A stretch of 64,000 nucleotides of DNA from Anastatus disparis (lineage: Eukaryota > Arthropoda > Insecta > Hymenoptera > Eupelmidae), in the NCBI GenBank assembly GCA_017163975.1, contig JAFFSR010000264.1, positions 6,854,501 through 6,918,500 on the forward strand, given 5' to 3'. This document shows, one piece after another, positions 32,701-43,255 of the stretch (positions are counted from its first letter, which is position 1; every line of letters starts with the position of its first letter). The notes beneath the pieces are model-generated. The model saw nothing but the letters and a program-made list of their open reading frames with translations, was not told where the DNA came from and made no database searches. The translations under genes and the position numbers were made by a program.

Positions 32701-34514
32701 TCAGGCTATCTGAAACGGGCCACTAAAAACCCACTATACGAATTTAATACATTATTTTGCAGATTATTAAAGCTTTATATGTTAGAAATGATATCCTAAA
32801 ATATTTTTTGAAAATTTTAATTTTTATTGAAGTTATTAACAATCTAACCTTTAGGCATTTTTTTTTCTAAATGCAATTAGTCAGACGCTATCAAATAAAA
32901 GTTAACGAAACTTTAATGGCAAATTCAAGAATAGCTGAAGAATCGAATGGAATGTAAATACCATAAAAAAATATTAATTATCAATAAAAAATTTAGTTTC
33001 ACAATAAACAAATGAAAATTTATAAAACTACACGTAGGACTAAGAAATCTTTTTAAAAACCTATATATTCCTCAAACCCTATCCTACTCATAACCTTAAG
33101 AAAATTTTGGGGATCTCTTTTAGGAAAGAAGATACGAATTTTTTAATTTAGCCGCGTATGTGCTTGGTGCAGCAATGATGCCGGCAAGCATGTTAGTACT
33201 TTACCATTAGATGGGTCTCTATCTATCACGTCTTTTCTATTTTTTTAAATAAGTTAAATAAATGAAAAATTTGTTTTTTCCAGAAAATTTAACTATTTAT
33301 TATATTCACTTTTTTGCCTTTTTAACACGAAATTACATAAAATTAATAATTTTTACTACGCATTAAAGGTTATGTTATATTATTAAAGTTATATTATGTT
33401 ATATTATGATATTTTTGTATTTTAAAATTATAAAATAAATAAGTTAGTGAGAATTTCAATTTAAATATTTATATACCTATCTTTCGTTTACGTCTATTTA
33501 ATATATAATTTTTATGTAAAATTATTTTAAAGATAAATTTTATACACGCATAATGATGTACTTTCATATATAATTCATATATAAACTATATATTATCTAT
33601 ATATCAACTTTTCACTTGAAAAAATTTAATTGTTTTCTAAAATTTATTATAATGGATTTTGAATAATTCAAAAAGATTGTTATATGACTTATAGCAGTGG
33701 AATTTACGAGTCCTAACAACAGTTTTTGTCAACAAAAGCAATTTCCTAATTTCTTATTGTAATTTTTATATTTATTTAGCACACTAAATTCAAAATTAAT
33801 TTTTATAACGAAATTACAAGCCTATTTAAACAGTTTTAGAAACAGACATGCATATAAATTCTGTTCACAAGATAAGAAAATAGTCAAAATGGAGAAATTG
33901 TTTGATTAGGTTTATAATTACTCGAAAAAAAATTAATTTTTTTAGCTTATTTTAAAAAAAAGAAAAAGCGAGATAGATGAAGACTTATCTCAAAGTAAAG
34001 TGCGAACATGCGTGCCACCATGGTTGCTGCGTCAAGCACATACACGGTTAAGTAAAAAAATTCGTATCTTCTTTCCTAATAAAGATCCCAAAATTTTCTT
34101 AAGGCTATGAGTAGGATAGGGTTTGAGGAATATATAGGTTTTGAGGAATATATAGGTTTTTTCAAAATTTCTTAGCTCTATGAGAAGTTTTATAAATTTT
34201 CATTTGTTTATTGTGAAACTAATTTTTTATTAATAATTAATATTTTTTTCATGGTATTTACATTCCATTCAATTCTTTAGCTATTATTGAATTCGTCATT
34301 AAATTTTCATCAAATTTTATTTAATAGTCTCTGAGTAATTGCATTTAGAAAAAAAGATGCCTAAGATTTAGATTGTTGACAACTTCAACAAAAATTAAAA
34401 TTATCAAAAAATATTTTAGGATATTATTTCTAATATCTAAAGCTTTAGTAGTCTGCAAAAAAATATATTAAAATTGTATAGTGGGTTTTTAGCGGCCCGT
34501 TTTAGATAGCCTGA
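32701..34514. mobile_element. 1.8-kb element with ~500-bp inverted arms
   Basis: Left end TCAGGCTATCTGAAACGGGC; right end GCGGCCCGTTTTAGATAGCCTGA is its near complement. The arms run to GAAAGAAGATACGAATTTTT (about 33120-33150) and its complement at 34055-34080. The centre is AT-rich without an ORF. Confidence 0.85.
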
Positions 34515-34529
34515 AACGGGTCGTTAAAA

Positions 34530-36380
34530 TATGAAGCCGACGTCATGGGCAAAAAGCACAAGGTGTATCAAGAGATCAAAGATCTCGAGGAAACAACTAC
34601 TAAGGCTGAGCTTGTAGAGGCATTACAAAGAGTTAGTTAAAACATTGGCATTGTAAATGCCCATGTCAGACTACCAGTCGAGGCTGCTTGTAAAGCAATA
34701 GGTGATACGGGCAAAATCCGGATCGGCCTTGTCTATTGTAAAATAAGGGAAGTCAATCGACCGCTCAAGTGCTACAGATGCTGGCATCCCTGGCAAATAG
34801 TGAAACAACGCACGAGCGAAGTGGATGGATCTAAACTCTGCATGAAGTGTGGAGGAACTGGGCATCAAGTTCCAGAATGCACCAAGGAAGCATACTGCAT
34901 CTTATGTGCTGAGACAAAGGTGATAAAGTACTGCAAACATATGACTGTCAGTGTTAGATGCATAGTTTTCAACAAAGATAGCAAAATAAGAAAAAAACAA
35001 CAATGAAAGTGTTGCTGCATAATCTTAATCACAACGCGGGAGCGCATCATCTGTTGCTTCAGACAGTAAGAGAATGGAAAATAGATGTAGTCATAATAGC
35101 TAACCCTTAGAAGGCTGGGTTACAGAAACATAAGCTACTGACGCAACCGGAGAGGCAGCCATTTGGCAATGCGGGAATCTCCCATTCTAGAATATGGTCG
35201 ATAGCACACAAAGGGGCTTTGTAAGAGTGAAATTGGGAAATATATACTTTTACAGTTGTTATGCACCACCCAGACTGAACAAAGAACCAGGGCAATTTAC
35301 GGACTTTCTTGATAGACTAGTCAAAGATGTCAAGGAGCATTCTCCTGCAGTCGCCGCAGAAGATTTTAATGCGTGGACTGTCAAATGGAGAAGTAAATGA
35401 AACAACATAAGAGGATATGAACGACTTTACATGACTTAGTCACTAGTATCGTGAAAGAAGCTGTCTCTGGTGAAAGATGGAAAGACGGCGACAAAAAATA
35501 CTGCCAAGTGGTTACATTGAATATCAAGAATGCTTTCCATTCGGCAAAATAGGACTGCATATTAAACGAACTAATAAAGAAGAATGTCCCAGAGCACCTG
35601 CCCAAACTGGTAGCTAGCTATTTCACTGACAGCAGACTCTCGGGGAAAATGGGACCGACATCACTTTATATAAATATATAGTACGTATTTATTTGAACAC
35701 TAAGATTTTAATATTGTTACATCAAATTACTTTCTTGGTTAGAGTTTATTTATAGTTATTTCAATCTTCTAATATTTACTTGTACTCATATTTAGTGGTA
35801 CTAGTCCAATTTGCCCCAGGGGTCCGATTCACCCAGTTTCCCCTACTCACATGATACAATACTTGTACGATACTGAGGCGGGACCAAGGCAATATGAAGC
35901 AACTAAATAAAGTACCGCAGGGGTCAGTGCTTGGGCCACTACTGGAAGATATTATGTATGAAAGATTGCTGCAGATCTCCCTGCGAAAAGCTGTTACTCG
36001 AGTGGCATTTGTCAATGACATTGCCCTAATTATCGTAGGGAAAAATTTAGAGGATCTACAAAATCTTTTTAGAACGTCATTCGGTAGATACCAAGAATGT
36101 CTAGACTGCATTGGCTTTCTATTGAATACCTGGGAGTAATGTTGGATGCCAGGCTCAACTTTAAACAGCAGGCTGAATATGCTGCTACCGAAGGTCGGCA
36201 ATAAGAACCTTTTCAAGGCTGGTGCTAAATATAGAAGGACCCAAACAAAGTAGAAGAACACTCCTGGCATCAGTGATTACATCAGTCATTGCATGTGGTG
36301 TAGCTATTTGGGCTGGAGCACTAAATATCCTAAAAACTTGCAGAAAATTGACATCAAGTTATTGTCCGAGTTCCCATCAA
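34530..36380 (+). pseudogene. R1-like non-LTR retrotransposon relic
   Basis: Plus strand. ORF1 end (34542-35006): LKCYRCWHPWQIV, then CMKCGGTGHQVPECTKEAYC zinc knuckles. ORF2 starts at ATG 35003, overlapping the ORF1 stop as ATGA. It reads MKVLLHNLNHNAGAHH and continues with TVREWKIDVVII, then in another frame GNIYFYSCYAPPRLN and AAEDFNAWTVKW, the endonuclease. Reverse transcriptase pieces follow: NIKNAFHSAK, VPQGSVLGPLLEDIMYERLL, VAFVNDIALI and YLGVMLDARLNFKQQ. Around 35690-35860 unrelated sequence interrupts the polymerase. The polymerase box reads FVND in place of the usual FADD. Stops and frame changes show it is dead. R1 affinity is by motif memory. Confidence 0.85.
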
Positions 36381-36412
36381 GTAGCATTTTTCCTTTTCTA
36401 ATAAGAAAAAAA

Positions 36413-37226
36413 GCACATATACACATAAACATGTACGCATATGCATATATGCATACATGTAACACATATACATATACACATACTCACGTACACATGTACG
36501 CAAACACATGAGCACATACACATATTTACATACACATATACATATGAATGTAAACATATGCACATACACATGTGGACATACACATTCACATACATACATT
36601 CGCATAAGCGCATACGAATATGGGCATGGTCATATGTACGAACGCATATACACATACGAATAAGCGAATACGCATATACATACACACATGCACACACACG
36701 CTAACACATATTTACATTAACATATGAACATATGCATATACACATACGCATGTACACATACACATCTATACATAGACATTTACACATGCACATATAGATT
36801 TACCCTTATACACAAATCAACATATACATGTACATATATAATCGTACAAATCTGCATAATCATATATGCACATACACATAAACATACACAGATAAACACA
36901 CATATACACACGCATATACTCATACACATACAGACATAGACACACTCACATACACATACCCATACATATAGACACATACATAGATACACATAAACACAAA
37001 TGCATACAGACATACAAATAAATGTATGCATCTACACATCCCCACGTACATACAAACACATATACACAATACACATACACATACGCACATCTTCATGCAC
37101 ACATACGCATATAAACATATAGATATGAAATACACATTTGCATATACGTATATGCACATACACATAAACATACATTTATAATTGAAAAATACAAATCGAC
37201 ACCTGTACATGTACACATGGACATTT
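36413..37226. repeat. ACATAC-type simple-sequence tract (main)
   Basis: About 810 bp of imperfect ACATAC/CATATG repeats, open in several frames on both strands with no protein meaning. Its continuation is found in pieces at 43141, 44572, 45367 and 58601. Confidence 0.95.
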
Positions 37227-37810
37227 CGTCAGGTTAGTGGAACAAAGAGACACGTCGTTTTTAATTTGGAAAAAGAGTCATGCCGTTTTAAGGTTGAAAA
37301 AGAGGGCACGTCGTTTTAAGTTTCGAAAATGGGTCACGTCGCAGATGTTTTCTTTAAGATAATATCAAATACCAAAATTAGTTTTAAAAATTTTCAATTT
37401 AAAATTTCAAAAATATCTCTATATTATGCACTTTCACTTTAATATATCAAATTAATGAAATTGAGATATTTCAACAAATTTTTGAATCAAGATAAAAAAT
37501 CTAAAAAACTGCAATGTTAATAAAACATTTATTCTATTACATCACCTTCATTATGTATTATCTTAAATTTTCATTTGTTTATTCGCTTTATTTTTAAATA
37601 AAAAATTTTTTTTTACTTAAAATATTATGCACATATATTGTATCGCGCATAAAAATTTGCAGAAAGGGAATTTTAAACAATGACTCTTATAACGTAAACA
37701 TTTTTTTTCGTCGCTATATTTATGCTATTTGTTATGCTAATCAGCGACGAAGCTCGTAAGTGTGATTATAAATGAAGCACATGTGACGTACAGTGGTGCT
37801 TGTATAATTC

Positions 37811-37886
37811 AGCCAAAAGCGGGATTCAAATTCGAAACCTCGAGATTACGAATCCAACACTTTACCACCTGAGCCACAGACTGGCT
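37811..37886 (-). pseudogene. Degenerate tRNA-like sequence
   Basis: 76 nt on the minus strand. The ends AGCCA and TGGCT pair. An A-box-like TGGCTCAGGTGG is followed by an anticodon-like loop TTCGTAA and a B-box region GGTTTCGAATTTGAATCC that carries extra bases. The D and T stems do not form properly, so it is at best a pseudo-tRNA or the head of a tRNA-derived SINE captured in the outer element. Anticodon CGT would suggest threonine; this is weak. Confidence 0.35.
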
Positions 37887-38326
37887 CATTACTTGTAAAC
37901 ATATTTTATATGTGAAAATAAATAAACTTTATTTTTTAATTACAGAAAATATACAATAAATTGTATTTTAAAAATATTTCTCGTAATGTTTACTAAAAAT
38001 AAAAACGTTCATTGAAAATTTTTTTTTTGTAGTAGAACTGATTAATAAAATGTGTATATATATATATATATGGGGCATTCTCTGTCAAATCAGCCACCCC
38101 CGCTGCACATTTTAATTTTTGAGATACCCTAACGTTATTCAGCTTAAAATTTTCGTTATCGCGTCTACTTTTTGATGCCGTCTGGTGAATTTTGATTTTT
38201 CAAAATGGCGGACCTAATATGATCGCCACCACAAAGTAATTGCAAAGTTTCATCTCCTAATTTTAATCTAATTAATAGAAAAACATCATTTTAACCCTTG
38301 ATATAGAGTTATAATATGTTTTTAGA

Positions 38327-38790
38327 GTCGCTGATTACGAATTTCGCATTAATTTTTCAAAATTTCAAGATGGCGAATCCAAGATGGCCGCCGGGAAGCG
38401 TCAAAACCACTTTTTACGGTAATAGCGCGAGTTGGGTATGTAAATAAGGGTTTTTGGGGTCGCTGATTACGAATTTCGCATTAATTTTTCAAAATTTCAA
38501 GATGGCGAATCCAAGATGGCCGCCGGGAAGCGTCAAAACCACTTTTTACGGTAATAGCACGAGTTGGGTATGTAAATAAGGGTTTTTAGGGTCGCTGATT
38601 ACGAATTTCGCATTAATTTTTCAAAATTTCAAGATGGCGAATCCAAGATGGCCGCCGGGAAGCGTCAAAACCACTTTTTACGGTAATAGCACGAGTTGGG
38701 TATGTAAATAAGGGTTTTTGGGGTCGCTGATTACGAATTTCGCATTAATTTTTCAAAATTTCAAGATGGCGAATCGAAATTGATTATCTA
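38327..38790. repeat. 132-bp tandem array, left arm
   Basis: GTCGCTGATTACGAATTTCG starts at 38327, 38459, 38591 and 38723, exactly 132 bp apart. Each unit contains AAGATGGCCGCCGGGAAGCG and ACTTTTTACGGTAATAGC. The fourth unit stops at about 38775. Confidence 0.97.
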
Positions 38791-39322
38791 AAATCATAAA
38801 AACTGAACTGAAATGGTATTTCTTAATATCATAATTTAAATATTAAATAGAGTCATTACCTTCGGAGTTTTTAATTTTGAAAATCCAAAATTTGAGTTTT
38901 AGGTGGCTGTAAATTTACGATTTAAAATTGGAATTCACAATTTAAATCATTAAGCATACACTCACTACGTACTACTATTAAAAAAATGAAGAAGAATGAT
39001 TTATGATTTTTTGTTTACGTGCCGTCGGCATTAGCATTATCCAATGTGCACCACGGGGAGGTTGCGCGATCGGTCTTGCACATCATATGGCCCTGAAAAG
39101 GGCTGGTTTATACATATTTTTGAAGTTTTTTTATTAAATTACCTCACTTGCTCTTCGTACTTTGACCATTTGATTGCATTCTTTTCGTTTGAATACTTTT
39201 TCATGTAAACATTTTTGCATGAATCAACAATAAAACAATGTTGCTTGGAAATTTCAGGTACAGCATGAGCTTCTTCAAATCTTTTGTTTAGTTTGCGTTT
39301 TGTTTTTTCGTAGTAGTTTTTG

Positions 39323-41077
39323 TCATAGTAAAATACATTGATCTTTTGTTTTTAAAATGGGTTTTACCCCAATTAAAAAGTGCTTCAGACGTAAGTATAG
39401 AATCATTTGGCTTTGCGGTAAGACTTGCTCTGTAAGCTTCTCTTTTAAAAGTTGCACCGAGACCGTCATAAGCACTTTTACCATGAGCAGTTGCAAAATA
39501 ATGCCATTCAGCTTCAATATTAAAATCTTCTTTATGATGAACAACATTCGCAACCTGGAATCTATTTTTGAAGTGTTGCTTTGCTCCATCAGTAATGTAA
39601 ATAATTTTTTTACGTTCTTCACATTTTTTTGTATTTCAGGTATTAATAGTTTTTGTACACTGTATACAGTAGCAGTATCATGTTTTAAATTATTTGTTAA
39701 AAAGACATTACTTTTATGTTTCAACTCACCGTCTTCTTTATAATAATATATGACAGGAAAAACTGTACACTGATCATTATTAAAATGAAATGCTTGGGCA
39801 GCGTCTTGACAAGCGTAACAGTAATTTTCTGCAAAGTCAAACATAACAAGAACTTCACCTTCATTAAGACTCAGTTTCTTTTCTCGGACAAAAAGTGATT
39901 GCTGTTTTGATAAAAATGAATGGGGTTTCAGTATTTTCAATTTACTATCAAGCACTGTTAAAAATTCATCTAATCTTACTGTATTTGTTAAAAGCGTTGA
40001 ACGATCAGTTCCAGACCACGTAGAGAATTGTACATGTGCAATACAAGCATCATCTAATAAATTACGTATATGTTCTAAAATGTTTGTTGTACCTGGACAT
40101 TTGTCACATTCATCAAAATAGCATTCAGGATTTGGGTTTGGACAAGTCATGTTTTTTAAACAATCTTTATAATCAGCTAGCGGTAAAGTTGTTTTTTCTG
40201 TCATTTTTTTTATATTAATGGCATCTAACATAAGCTTAACATTTTGGTGTATTGTGCATACACATACTGAGTGCGTCCCAGAAGCTCCAGGAAGTATGCA
40301 ATATTTTGGTCTAAGCTTGGCAAAAGTACTAAAACCTATTTTACAGTTGGGATATGATTGTTTAAATAAACTGTATAAGTCTGACAAATTTAGAAATAAT
40401 AAACGCTTTTGCTTATGGACGCGCTCACCATCAATATTCACGGAAACAAAGTCTTTTGAACCAGATGTAAGTCTTGAATTCATATCACTAGTATAGAAAT
40501 TTAATACTTTGTCCACAGTTTCTTGAGGTAAAGATTTTCCATTTTTAATGGTTGTATCAGCTAAAATACCATGTTCTGACTTAAGTTTTTTAGCTTTGGC
40601 AGCCATGTAACGTGATGCACCAAACTCACTAGCTAATTTTCTAGTGGACCATGCTGATGGAGCTATTGTTAAAATTCGAAGCCTTAAAGGGTCTGATTTA
40701 TCTAAATTTAAAAATTTTTCTTTTAATTCATTAAGCATCTCTTCCAATTCAATTTCTCTCTGTGATCGCTCTGAAGCATTTACACCAGATGAATTAGCTA
40801 TAGCATCACGTTGAGACATTAAAGACTCGTCTATTTCAGTAGATTCATTTGATTCGTCCATTTTAGTTACAGATTCATTTGATTCGTTTGAAGACATATC
40901 GTTACTTTTAAATTCTTTATTAAATATTTTCACACATTGAGTACAAACCTTATTATTTTCGGATAATTTAGGAAATTTTTCTAACATAGATTTCGATATT
41001 GACCTTAGAGACTTACCAACGTGCCCTTGCTCGTTGGGTCTTTTAAATGGATTAACACATCTGTCTGTCTTTGACAT
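39323..41077 (-). CDS. Transposase-like protein of the nested transposon, one frameshift
   Basis: 584 codons from ATG 41077, preceded by the element's own upstream sequence. Residues 1-60 hold CVNPFKRPN and a CTQC zinc-like pair. About 85-130 is an acidic, Ser/Asn-rich linker. Next come a helix-turn-helix-like segment (ARSW-type STRKLASEFGASRYMAAKAK), then HSVCVCTIHQNVKLM, CYFDECDKCPG and TWSGTDRSTLL. About residue 412 has MFDFAENYCYACQDAAQAF, with FNNDQCTVFPVIYYY after it. At about residue 490 an A-run (near 39604) breaks the frame. The next frame continues IYITDGAKQHFKNRF, IEAEWHYFATAHGKSAYDG and ends near 39302. The Asp of DFAENY, the Asp of TDGA and downstream residues look like a DDE-type catalytic set; that is inference. 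It is related to unnamed proteins common in insects and Hydra. One base from intact. Confidence 0.75.
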   Translation of the reverse strand: MSKTDRCVNPFKRPNEQGHVGKSLRSISKSMLEKFPKLSENNKVCTQCVKIFNKEFKSNDMSSNESNESVTKMDESNESTEIDESLMSQRDAIANSSGVNASERSQREIELEEMLNELKEKFLNLDKSDPLRLRILTIAPSAWSTRKLASEFGASRYMAAKAKKLKSEHGILADTTIKNGKSLPQETVDKVLNFYTSDMNSRLTSGSKDFVSVNIDGERVHKQKRLLFLNLSDLYSLFKQSYPNCKIGFSTFAKLRPKYCILPGASGTHSVCVCTIHQNVKLMLDAINIKKMTEKTTLPLADYKDCLKNMTCPNPNPECYFDECDKCPGTTNILEHIRNLLDDACIAHVQFSTWSGTDRSTLLTNTVRLDEFLTVLDSKLKILKPHSFLSKQQSLFVREKKLSLNEGEVLVMFDFAENYCYACQDAAQAFHFNNDQCTVFPVIYYYKEDGELKHKSNVFLTNNLKHDTATVYSVQKLLIPEIQKNVKNVKKLFTLLMEQSNTSKIDSRLRMLFIIKKILILKLNGIILQLLMVKVLMTVSVQLLKEKLTEQVLPQSQMILYLRLKHFLIGVKPILKTKDQCILL

Positions 41078-41370
41078 TGTAATAAAAAGGCGATTTCGTA
41101 TCGTATTTAAAAAAATGCAAATCTTGGAAAGCTTTCAACTTATTTTAGCAAAATTGGGAAACGTCATAACTACTTTACTATGAACTAAAACTTTACAGGA
41201 TTAATTAAACACTGCAAATAAAATGATGTTTAGACAAAGTATTTATAACCACGCTACACTATTATAAAATTATTTTCAACTTGAACCCAATATCAGAAAC
41301 AATTAAAATTTTATTTTATACATGTGCAATGTTACACAGCTTTTAAACATTTAGTTTATAGTATTTATGT

Positions 41371-41690
41371 AAAATGTTTAAGTTAATAAAAAAATGCACG
41401 AGGTATACTAAGAAAAATCGTAAAATTAAAATGTTTAAGTAAGTAAAAAATGTCACGAGGTATACTAAGAAAAAACGTAAAATTAAAATGTTTAAGTTAA
41501 TAAAAAATTGCACGAGGTATACTAAGAAAAATCGTAAAATTAAAATGTTTAAGTTAATAAAAAATTGCACGAGGTATACTAAGAAAAATCGTAAAATTAA
41601 AATGTTTAAGTTATTAAAAAATGGCATTAGGTATACTAAGAAAACTCGTAAAATAAAAATGTTTAAGTTAGTAAAAATGACGTAAAATAT
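41371..41690. repeat. 57-bp tandem repeat, 5-6 copies
   Basis: AAAATGTTTAAGTTAATAAA followed by AATTGCACGAGGTATACTAAG recurs with exact 57-bp spacing at 41371, 41428, 41485, 41542, 41599 and 41656. As 57 is a multiple of three, both strands stay open; neither frame is a gene. It lies about 300 bp upstream of the transposase start. Confidence 0.95.
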
Positions 41691-42032
41691 ACGTAAAATT
41701 GCCTTTATTTACGATATTAATATGTTTTCTGAGGTTACGGTAAAATGTAGACCTGTTGGGCAAATGTAGGTGACAAATTGAATGAAAAATTGAAAAATTA
41801 ATTTCCATCATAGCGGATTAAAAATGGCAAATCGTATTTTTTATCAAAATTATCATTTATTTAAACAGTCATACGAGTCAAAGATATTATTTGCTGTGTT
41901 TTACTTTTTGCATTATTTCACTACTCTCTAATTTGAGAGTCAGATGAAATAGCGAACACATTGAAAAATGTGTTCGCCGTTTGATCTGAGACATTTCCTA
42001 TTTTTGCTCCCTAGGTATGTAATATGTTATTT

Positions 42033-42380
42033 AACGTTTCCCGGCGGCCATCTTGGATTCGCCATCTTGAAATTTTGAAAAATTAATGCGAAATTCGTAA
42101 TCAGCGACCCTAAAAACCCTTATTTACATACCCAACTCGTGCTATTACCGTAAAAAGTGGTTTTGACGCTTCCCGGCGGCCATCTTGGATTCGCCATCTT
42201 GAAATTTTGAAAAATTAATGCGAAATTCGTAATCAGCGACCCTAAAAACCCTTATTTACATACCCAACTCGCGCTATTACCGTAAAAAGTGGTTTTGACG
42301 CTTCCCGGCGGCCATCTTGGATTCGCCATCTTGAAATTTTGAAAAATTAATGCGAAATTCGTAATCAGCGACTCTAAAAA
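42033..42380. repeat. 132-bp tandem array, right arm
   Basis: Inverted counterpart of 38327-38790, with phase marks at 42102, 42234 and 42366. It is about one unit shorter than the left arm. Confidence 0.95.
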
Positions 42381-42627
42381 CATATTATAACTCTATATCA
42401 AGGGTTAAAATGATGTTTTTCTATTAATTAGATTAAAATTAGGAGATGAAACTTTGCAATTACTTTGTGGTGGCGATCATATTAGGTCCGCCATTTTGAA
42501 AAATCAAAATTCACCAGACGGCATCAAAAAGTAGACGCGATAACGAAAATTTTAAGCTGAATAACGTTAGGGTATCTCAAAAATTAAAATGTGCAGCGGG
42601 GGTGGCTGATTTGACAGAGAATGCCCC

Positions 42628-42659
<32 letters not shown>

Positions 42660-43140
42660 TTATTTATTACAAAAGTAAGTGATTGCAATGCTACTTATTA
42701 AAAATTACGTTTTTTAGATAAAATTATTAATAAAACTATGTCCTTTTAAAATGGGTAGAACAAAAATATATATATAAATAAATATTCTTATTACAGAACA
42801 TAAATTTGGTATTTTCAAGATGCCAAATTTAAAAATTCGATAATTTAATTTTTAATATTATTATAAATTTATAAAATGTAGCTATATTCCTTTTGTACAT
42901 AATTTATATTATTTATTTAATTTATTATTAAAAATACTAGAAAATTAGAATTTGAGATAAAAATTTCTAAGACATGCCTCTTTTTCGAAATTCAAAACGA
43001 CGTGATTCCTTTTTCAATTTAAAAAGCGAGTTGTCCTATTTTTTAATATAAATCGATATGCCACTGTTTTTAAGCTCAAAACGATGTATCACGTTTATAC
43101 CTTCAAAAACGATGTGTCTCTTTGTTCCACTAACCCGACG

Positions 43141-43255
43141 ATATGTACATACACACATACACTTATACATATTCACATTAACATATGGACACATGCATAT
43201 ACACATTTGTATATGCATATACGCATAAACACATATACATGATTACATTAGCATA
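43141..43255. repeat. ACATAC-type tract fragment
   Basis: 115 bp between the outer TIR element and the LTR-like insert. Confidence 0.85.

Larger units (their letters stand above)
38072..42627. mobile_element. 4.56-kb unclassified DNA transposon with 132-bp-repeat arms
   Basis: TIRs begin GGGGCATTCTCTGTCAAATC and extend about 600-700 bp, including blocks of a 132-bp tandem unit. Inserted in a (TA)n run, so the target duplication could be TA or ATAT. It carries one gene on the minus strand (39323-41077) and a 57-bp tandem repeat upstream of that gene. Superfamily not assigned. TIRs starting GGGG with a short AT target leave several options, such as Sola-like, and this is not demonstrated. Confidence 0.9.
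37227..43140. mobile_element. Outer TIR element containing a nested transposon
   Basis: Ends CGTCAGGTTAGTGGAACAAA and (inverted) CGTCGGGTTAGTGGAACAAA, continuing through GAGACACGTCGTTTTT / GAGACACATCGTTTTT. Just inside both ends a roughly 38-bp motif (CACGTCGTTTTAAGTTT, with variants) is repeated. Without the nested 4.56-kb transposon it would be about 1.36 kb and non-coding. Both flanks are ACATAC tract. Confidence 0.8.

Noticed and set aside
37811..37886. Functional tRNA-Thr
   Set aside because: Acceptor ends and A box fit, but the D and T stems do not form and the B box has extra bases; kept only as a tRNA-like relic.
38327..38790. CRISPR-like array
   Set aside because: The 132-bp units are contiguous without unique spacers and mirrored in the opposite transposon arm; a eukaryotic transposon repeat.
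41343..41685. Repetitive hydrophobic protein on the minus strand or Lys-rich protein on the plus strand
   Set aside because: Both derive from the 57-bp tandem repeat, whose length keeps frames open by arithmetic.
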